This document shows, in pieces, positions 59,366 to 64,000 of a stretch of 64,000 nt of DNA. Under the pieces are notes generated by a model. The model saw nothing but the letters and a program-made list of their open reading frames with translations, was not told the origin of the DNA and made no database searches. Every line of letters begins with the position of its first letter. Position 1 is the stretch's first letter. Origin of the DNA: Halobacillus sp. Marseille-P3879 (GTDB lineage Bacteria; Bacillota; Bacilli; Bacillales; Halobacillaceae); the NCBI RefSeq assembly GCF_900240285.1, contig NZ_OESS01000001.1:682001-746000 (forward strand), written 5' to 3'. The translations under genes and the position numbers were made by a program.

Positions 59366-60403
59366 TTGAAGAATTTATTGTGGTCACTTGTGGTAGTTTC
59401 TTGTTTGATGTTGACAGCTTGTGGGAGCAGTGAGGATGCAGGTTCAGAAGCGCAGGGTTCAGGTAGTGATGAGAAGGTAAGCTTTAAATTATCTACTCCA
59501 GACCCGGAAGAGTCAAATGTAACTATGGCGGCGAAAGAATTTGCGGAAGTAGTTGAAGAAAAGAGTGATGGTTCTATTGAAATCTCTGTTCATCCGAATG
59601 GAACGTTGTATGGCGGAGATCCTTCAGCGGCTGTAAAGCAACTGGGGTCAGGAAGTCTTGACATGTTAGTGTTATCCACTTCCTTGTATGCGAACTTTGA
59701 ACCAGAGTTCAGTGCCATCAGTGTTCCTTACTTATTTGATGATAATGAACAGTATGTTTCGTTTCTTAACGGAGATTTAGGTAATGAACTATTAGGATCG
59801 GTTTCTGATCTTGATATTAAAGGGCTGGGGTACTGGGCACGTGATTTTAGACAAATCACTAATTCTCAACATCCTATAGAGGAACCGGCAGATTTAGATG
59901 GCCTTAAGCTAAGAGTACCGAACAATCCATTGTGGGTGGAATTTTTCAAAGGTGGCGGAACAGCCACAACGCCAATGGATTTCGGTGAAGTGTACAATGC
60001 GCTTCAATTAGGAACTATTGATGGACAAGAGAACCCGCTTGGGGTCATCTCTTCAGCAAAAATGCATGAGGTGCAGGATTATTTAACCATTTCTGATCAT
60101 ATGGCTGATGGCTGGTTAGTTGGTTTAAACCAGCAGAAATATGACAATTTAAGTGATGATCAGAAGCAAATTCTAGAAGAAGCGACGCAGGAAGTTCAGG
60201 ATTGGTCGATCGATTACAATGCCGAGCAGGCTGAATCGATCATTGAAACCCTGGAGGAAGAAGGAATGGAAGTGAACGAATTATCTGATGAACAGAAGCA
60301 GGAATTCATTGAACTTTCCCAGGAAGCGTATCCGGCATTTGAAGAAGTTATTGAAGATGAAGAATTCTTTGAAGAAGTACTTAAATCTGTAGGTAAAGAC
60401 TAG
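59366..60403 (+). CDS. dctP: TRAP transporter substrate-binding protein DctP
   Basis: 345-residue extracellular binding lipoprotein with lipobox LTAC (Cys19), then the DctP fold: FKLSTPDPEESNVTMAAKEF near the N-terminus and the conserved LKLRVPNNPLWVEFF region that contacts the substrate carboxylate with Arg. TTG start after GGGAGGG. First gene of a dctP-Q-M operon. TRAP systems take up organic or sugar acids by ion symport. Confidence 0.92.
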   Translation: MKNLLWSLVVVSCLMLTACGSSEDAGSEAQGSGSDEKVSFKLSTPDPEESNVTMAAKEFAEVVEEKSDGSIEISVHPNGTLYGGDPSAAVKQLGSGSLDMLVLSTSLYANFEPEFSAISVPYLFDDNEQYVSFLNGDLGNELLGSVSDLDIKGLGYWARDFRQITNSQHPIEEPADLDGLKLRVPNNPLWVEFFKGGGTATTPMDFGEVYNALQLGTIDGQENPLGVISSAKMHEVQDYLTISDHMADGWLVGLNQQKYDNLSDDQKQILEEATQEVQDWSIDYNAEQAESIIETLEEEGMEVNELSDEQKQEFIELSQEAYPAFEEVIEDEEFFEEVLKSVGKD

Positions 60404-60464
60404 GCACCTTGAAATAGGCGGCCTTTAGTCCTTAAAGGCCACTTTCTGTAAAAGGGGATAAGTT

Positions 60465-60956
60465 ATGGAAAAGAAATTTTCAACGATCATAAGCAACCTT
60501 TTTCATGTGTTTAATAAACTGACTTCTTTCCTGGCTATACTGGCCTCTGTATCGATCTTTGTCATCGTTATTTGGCAAATTATAGGGAGGTTGATCGGGC
60601 ACCCTGCACCGTGGACTGAGGAATTAACAAGGTTCGTTTTTATCTGGATGATTTTTTTAGGGATTGGCATTGGGTTCAGAAAGGCAGAATCAGCGAGGGT
60701 CACAGTGTTTATGAATGTGCTGCCTAAATTCATACAGAAGCTGTCTGTTTGGATCTACTCGATTGCTACCATCTTATTCTTTTTATTTATGGTCATTTAT
60801 GGAGTTCAGTTTATTTTCCAGCAGATGGCCACGAATGAGATGAGCTCTGTCGTAATGATTCCGATGTGGATTATTGGACTCTCCGTTCCGAGTGCAGGTG
60901 TGATAGGTATCCTCAATGTCATTCAGTCTTTATTATATGACCGAGAGCTAATTTAG
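60465..60956 (+). CDS. dctQ: TRAP transporter small permease DctQ
   Basis: 163 residues with four hydrophobic spans and the DctQ signature around WTEELTRFVFIWMIFLGIGI. AAAGGGG precedes the ATG. Works with DctM and DctP. Next gene starts 15 bases on. Confidence 0.9.
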   Translation: MEKKFSTIISNLFHVFNKLTSFLAILASVSIFVIVIWQIIGRLIGHPAPWTEELTRFVFIWMIFLGIGIGFRKAESARVTVFMNVLPKFIQKLSVWIYSIATILFFLFMVIYGVQFIFQQMATNEMSSVVMIPMWIIGLSVPSAGVIGILNVIQSLLYDRELI

Positions 60957-60971
60957 GAGGTACCCTGAGCT

Positions 60972-62249
60972 ATGTCTATATTTCTGCTTGTCATGTTTTT
61001 TCTACTCGTTTTCATAGGAGTTCCAATAGCCATTTCTCTCGGCCTCTCCGTGGTAGCGACGATTGTATTATTTACTGAAGTTCCCGTCAGCATCATTATA
61101 CAGTCCATGTACAGCTCGATGAATAGCTTTATCATGGTGGCTGTTCCTTTGTTTATCCTTGCAGGGATCATTATGGATGAAGGCGGTATAGCTGAGAGAA
61201 TATTTGATTTTGCCAGGAGTGTCGTAGGCTGGATCACTGGAGGATTGGGGCACGTTAATATTTTTGCAAGTCTGATCTTCGCAGGGATGGCAGGTTCCTC
61301 TGTAGCGGATATCGCAAGTACGGGAAGAATCACGATTAATGCTATGAAACGTGATAACTACCCGTTGGGATATGCGGCTTCCTTAACGCTTATTACTTCC
61401 ATGTTAGCTACCATCATTCCGCCAAGTATTTTAATGATTGTAGCGGCGTCAACAGCTGGTGTTTCTATCAGTGCTGCATTAATTGGCGGCCTTGTTCCGG
61501 GAGTAATAATTGCCGTTATCTTTATGGTTTATAACTATTTATATAGTAAGAAGCATGGCCTTGGAACTCATCAAAAATTCGAATGGAAGAATGTAACGAA
61601 AGAATTCATACGCGCTTTCCCGGCTTTATTAGCTCCTGTTATCTTAATCGGAGGTATTTTAAGCGGGTACTTCACCCCGACGGAAGCTGCGGCTATCGCT
61701 GTTTTATATACGCTGTTCGTTTCGATCTTCGTATATAAGGGACTGCCTTTTAGAAAGCTTCCTGATATTTTCTTAAGAACCGTAAATCTTACGGGCACGA
61801 TTTTGTTTATAGCTGTAGCCGCAATGCCGGCAGGATGGGTGTTTGAATACGATGGACTGCCGACTCGACTCGCTACATTTATTAGCGGAGTTAGTGAGAG
61901 TTCGTTAGTCATCATGCTGTTACTGTTTGTATTTTTAATTATTGTTGGAATGTTTATGGATGCCACAGCAGCCATCTTTATCTTAGTTCCTATTTTAATG
62001 CCTACAGTTACGGTAGCTGAAATTGATCCCGTGTTTTTCGTGATTTTCATGGTGATTTCCCTTTCCATCGGGTTGATCACGCCGCCAATTGGAGTTTGTT
62101 TATACGCGGCCTGCAACATTACAGGATTAAAGTTAGAAGAGTTAAGCAAAGCGTCATTGCCCTGGCTGGGGATTACATTTGCCACATTAATACTCTTTAT
62201 ATTTATTCCGGAACTCATCATGACACCGCTTAGTTGGCTTGGTTTCTAA
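60972..62249 (+). CDS. dctM: TRAP transporter large permease DctM
   Basis: 425 residues, about twelve hydrophobic spans; signature regions FASLIFAGMAGSSVADIAST and LTLITSMLATIIPPSILMIV, and late FMVISLSIGLITPPIGVCLY. The channel-forming transport subunit. AGGAGG precedes the ATG. Confidence 0.93.
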   Translation: MSIFLLVMFFLLVFIGVPIAISLGLSVVATIVLFTEVPVSIIIQSMYSSMNSFIMVAVPLFILAGIIMDEGGIAERIFDFARSVVGWITGGLGHVNIFASLIFAGMAGSSVADIASTGRITINAMKRDNYPLGYAASLTLITSMLATIIPPSILMIVAASTAGVSISAALIGGLVPGVIIAVIFMVYNYLYSKKHGLGTHQKFEWKNVTKEFIRAFPALLAPVILIGGILSGYFTPTEAAAIAVLYTLFVSIFVYKGLPFRKLPDIFLRTVNLTGTILFIAVAAMPAGWVFEYDGLPTRLATFISGVSESSLVIMLLLFVFLIIVGMFMDATAAIFILVPILMPTVTVAEIDPVFFVIFMVISLSIGLITPPIGVCLYAACNITGLKLEELSKASLPWLGITFATLILFIFIPELIMTPLSWLGF

Positions 62250-62296
62250 AAAAAGAAGAATAAAGGCAATATCCTTCTTTTTTTTACTTATATTTA

Positions 62297-62313
62297 TGAA
62301 GGAAATTACCACC
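62297..62313. promoter_or_regulatory. 17-bp repeated motif, copy 2
   Basis: Same 17 bases as 59246-59262, here in the gap between dctM and the dehydrogenase gene, suggesting that gene has its own control point. Confidence 0.5.
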
Positions 62314-62349
62314 AAAAATGCAGGTAGTAGTCAGAAAGGAAGTGTTGGA

Positions 62350-63387
62350 ATGAAAGCAGCGATTTTTCATGGACCTAATGATATTAAGCTGGAGGAGGTA
62401 GACAAACCCGCAATTGGCACACAAGAAGTACTAATGAAGGTTAATGTGAGTGCTGTTTGCGGCACGGATGTACGCATTTATGAAGGAAAGAAAACGAAAG
62501 GAGTGAGAACGCCTTCCATTATCGGCCACGAACTTGTAGGGACGATTGAGGAAGTAGGAGCTGAAGTAGCAGACTTCGCTATTGGAGAAAAAGTAGGAGT
62601 GATCCCGGTGATCCCATGCGGACGGTGTTACTACTGCATGAATGACAGGGAGAATGTATGTGCCAATCGTACCGCTATTGGTTATGAATTTGATGGAGGA
62701 TTTGCAGAATATGTAAGAATCCCTGAGTCCGCTATAAAATCGGGCAACTTAGTTAAACTGCCAGACAACGTTTCCCTCGAAGAAGCAGTAATTACAGAAC
62801 CTCTGGCTTGCTGTTTGAACGGGCAGCGTAAAGCGAACGTAAAAATGGGAGATACAGTGGTCGTTATTGGAGGAGGCCCCATTGGTTTAATGCATGTTCA
62901 GCTGGCCAAAGTGGCAGGAGCAAAACATGTGATCTTAAGTGAACCTATTGATCATAGAAGAGAAAAGGCGTTGTTAGCGGGAGCAGATCTTGCGGTAGAT
63001 CCAGAATCAGAATCGCTGGAAAGTATAGTACTGGAGAAAACGGATCAGTTAGGGGCCGATGTCGTCATCATGGCTATTGGAGTTCCCCCACTAGTGAACT
63101 CTTGTCTTTCCTTATTAAAAAAAGGAGGAACATTAAATTTATTTGCTGGCTTTACGAAAGGGGTTCTCGGAGAAATAGATCCCAATGTGATTCACTATAA
63201 CGAAATTAATGTAAATGGTACCTCAGCGCTGACACGGTCCGATTATTATCAGTCTCTGTCTCTTATTTCCTCGGGACAAATTAATACTGAAGTCCTGACG
63301 ACCAAAGGTTATAAACTAGAAGATATTCAAAAGGCAATCATGGATGTACGAAATGGCAACGGGATGAAATCCGTTATTAATGTATAA
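62350..63387 (+). CDS. Zinc-dependent dehydrogenase (threonine/polyol dehydrogenase type)
   Basis: 345 residues: GHELVGTIEEVG, structural zinc cysteines in PCGRCYYCMNDRENVC, cofactor site VVIGGGPIGLMHVQLAK. Resembles sorbitol/L-threonine/galactitol-phosphate dehydrogenases. Start at 62350 follows GAAAGGAAG; the frame is open further upstream but without a site. Placed between a TRAP importer and an aldolase, so it likely oxidises the imported sugar or polyol acid. Confidence 0.88.
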   Translation: MKAAIFHGPNDIKLEEVDKPAIGTQEVLMKVNVSAVCGTDVRIYEGKKTKGVRTPSIIGHELVGTIEEVGAEVADFAIGEKVGVIPVIPCGRCYYCMNDRENVCANRTAIGYEFDGGFAEYVRIPESAIKSGNLVKLPDNVSLEEAVITEPLACCLNGQRKANVKMGDTVVVIGGGPIGLMHVQLAKVAGAKHVILSEPIDHRREKALLAGADLAVDPESESLESIVLEKTDQLGADVVIMAIGVPPLVNSCLSLLKKGGTLNLFAGFTKGVLGEIDPNVIHYNEINVNGTSALTRSDYYQSLSLISSGQINTEVLTTKGYKLEDIQKAIMDVRNGNGMKSVINV

Positions 63388-63412
63388 AAAAACAATTAAA
63401 GGAGAGATAAAC

Positions 63413-64000
63413 ATGGGAGTATTAGGTAAAGAAATTAGAATGAATCGTTTAATCAATCAGGAGTCTGGTAAGCTGCTGGCGGTAGCTGTTGATCAGGCAA
63501 TGGCGAGGGGTATTTTTGATGAGTTAATGCCGATTGACCGAAAGTTAAGCGAAATCGTAGACGGAGGACCAGATGCCATTACGATGCATAAAGGGATTGC
63601 GGATACATGCTTTAGAAAGCACGCTGGAAAAGCAGGGCTTATTCTTAAAGCATCCACTTTTTCTCCATGGCAGCCGAATTATGATACATGGGTGACAGAA
63701 GTGGAAGAGGCCGTTCGTTTGGGGGCTGATGCCGTCTCAATGGGATGTATTGTAGGGGGAGATGACCAGCCTGAACAACTGCGCAATTTAGGAATTATTT
63801 CAGGGCAAGCTTCTAAAAGCGGCCTGCCTACAATTGCTCACATTTATCCTAGAGGGAATCAAATTCCGGAAGACGAGAAGAATGATTGGAAGCACGTCGC
63901 TTATGCCGTGAGGGCTGGTGCTGAATTGGGCATTGATATCGTTAAAACAAAATATACTGGTGATCCGGATTCCTTCCATAAAGTAGTGTCTTCTACCCCA
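63413..64000 (+). CDS. Class I aldolase, DeoC/LacD/DhnA-like (3' end outside window)
   Basis: The first 196 residues are visible. Key segments: LLAVAVDQAMARGIFDELMP, GPDAITMHKGIA, GADAVSMGCIVGGDD, and a Schiff-base-type lysine in GIDIVKTKYTGDP. This fits the DeoC/LacD/FbaB superfamily. It would cleave a phosphorylated intermediate of the pathway. ATG preceded by AAAGGAGAG, 25 bases after the dehydrogenase gene; truncated by the window end. Confidence 0.85.
   Translation, partial: MGVLGKEIRMNRLINQESGKLLAVAVDQAMARGIFDELMPIDRKLSEIVDGGPDAITMHKGIADTCFRKHAGKAGLILKASTFSPWQPNYDTWVTEVEEAVRLGADAVSMGCIVGGDDQPEQLRNLGIISGQASKSGLPTIAHIYPRGNQIPEDEKNDWKHVAYAVRAGAELGIDIVKTKYTGDPDSFHKVVSSTP

Overview
The window reads as chromosome of a low-GC, endospore-forming Firmicute of the family Bacillaceae, perhaps a Halobacillus-like relative. 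The family call rests on spore germination receptor genes, a CotF-like coat protein, SinR-type regulators, YrzI-type micro-proteins, frequent TTG/GTG starts with strong AGGAGG ribosome sites, and TGn extended -10 promoters. The genus is a guess. No rRNA or tRNA genes, CRISPR array or intact insertion sequence was seen.

Layout. 1-0.9 kb: 3' part of a PucR-type regulator. 1.2-5.3 kb: a germinant receptor locus with gerA- and gerC-type genes convergent with a gerB-type gene plus an overlooked 42-codon membrane gene. 5.8-9.2 kb: small-molecule binding and SRPBCC/VOC proteins, including a VOC protein whose only sensible start codon is AUC, and an ArsR regulator with its operators. 9.4-10.8 kb: micro-proteins, a leader peptide, three tandem terminators and YrzI-like ORFs. 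10.9-23.1 kb: housekeeping and accessory genes (PHP, ABM, drug ABC exporter, DMT transporter, SDR/WYL pair, HIT, LD-carboxypeptidase, malic enzyme, coat protein, DUF4396). 23.4-27.3 kb: a type I toxin-antitoxin candidate, a 21-nt tandem repeat, small and broken membrane ORFs, GrpB, a methyltransferase and a GC-rich cruciform repeat. 27.3-36.5 kb: alcohol dehydrogenase/MerR pair, LysE/AraC/MaoC/PhzF run, autoregulated XRE/membrane pair, and a GC-richer ABC exporter plus CBS protein.

36.6-56.8 kb is a surface polysaccharide locus. A broken CDP-glycerol glycerophosphotransferase is followed by two SinR-like genes, each next to a CpsB/YwqE-type PHP phosphatase gene, then a third phosphatase gene that leads a collinear run of genes. 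The first phosphatase copy has lost most metal ligands but keeps an intact frame. The run encodes a 4,6-dehydratase, the four activities expected for UDP-2,3-diacetamido-2,3-dideoxy-glucuronate, three GT4 glycosyltransferases, Wzy, Wzx, an initiating phosphoglycosyl transferase, an asparagine-synthase-like protein without a glutaminase cysteine, and an unrecognised Rossmann protein. The middle of the run is visibly AT-richer than its flanks. No Wzz/tyrosine kinase gene accompanies the phosphatases here.

57-64 kb: small hypothetical and XRE genes, then an RpiR-regulated TRAP transporter (DctP-Q-M) with a zinc dehydrogenase and a class I aldolase cut by the window end. A near-consensus cre site and repeated operator-like motifs suggest carbon catabolite control and local regulation of a sugar-acid-like catabolic operon whose substrate cannot be read from sequence.
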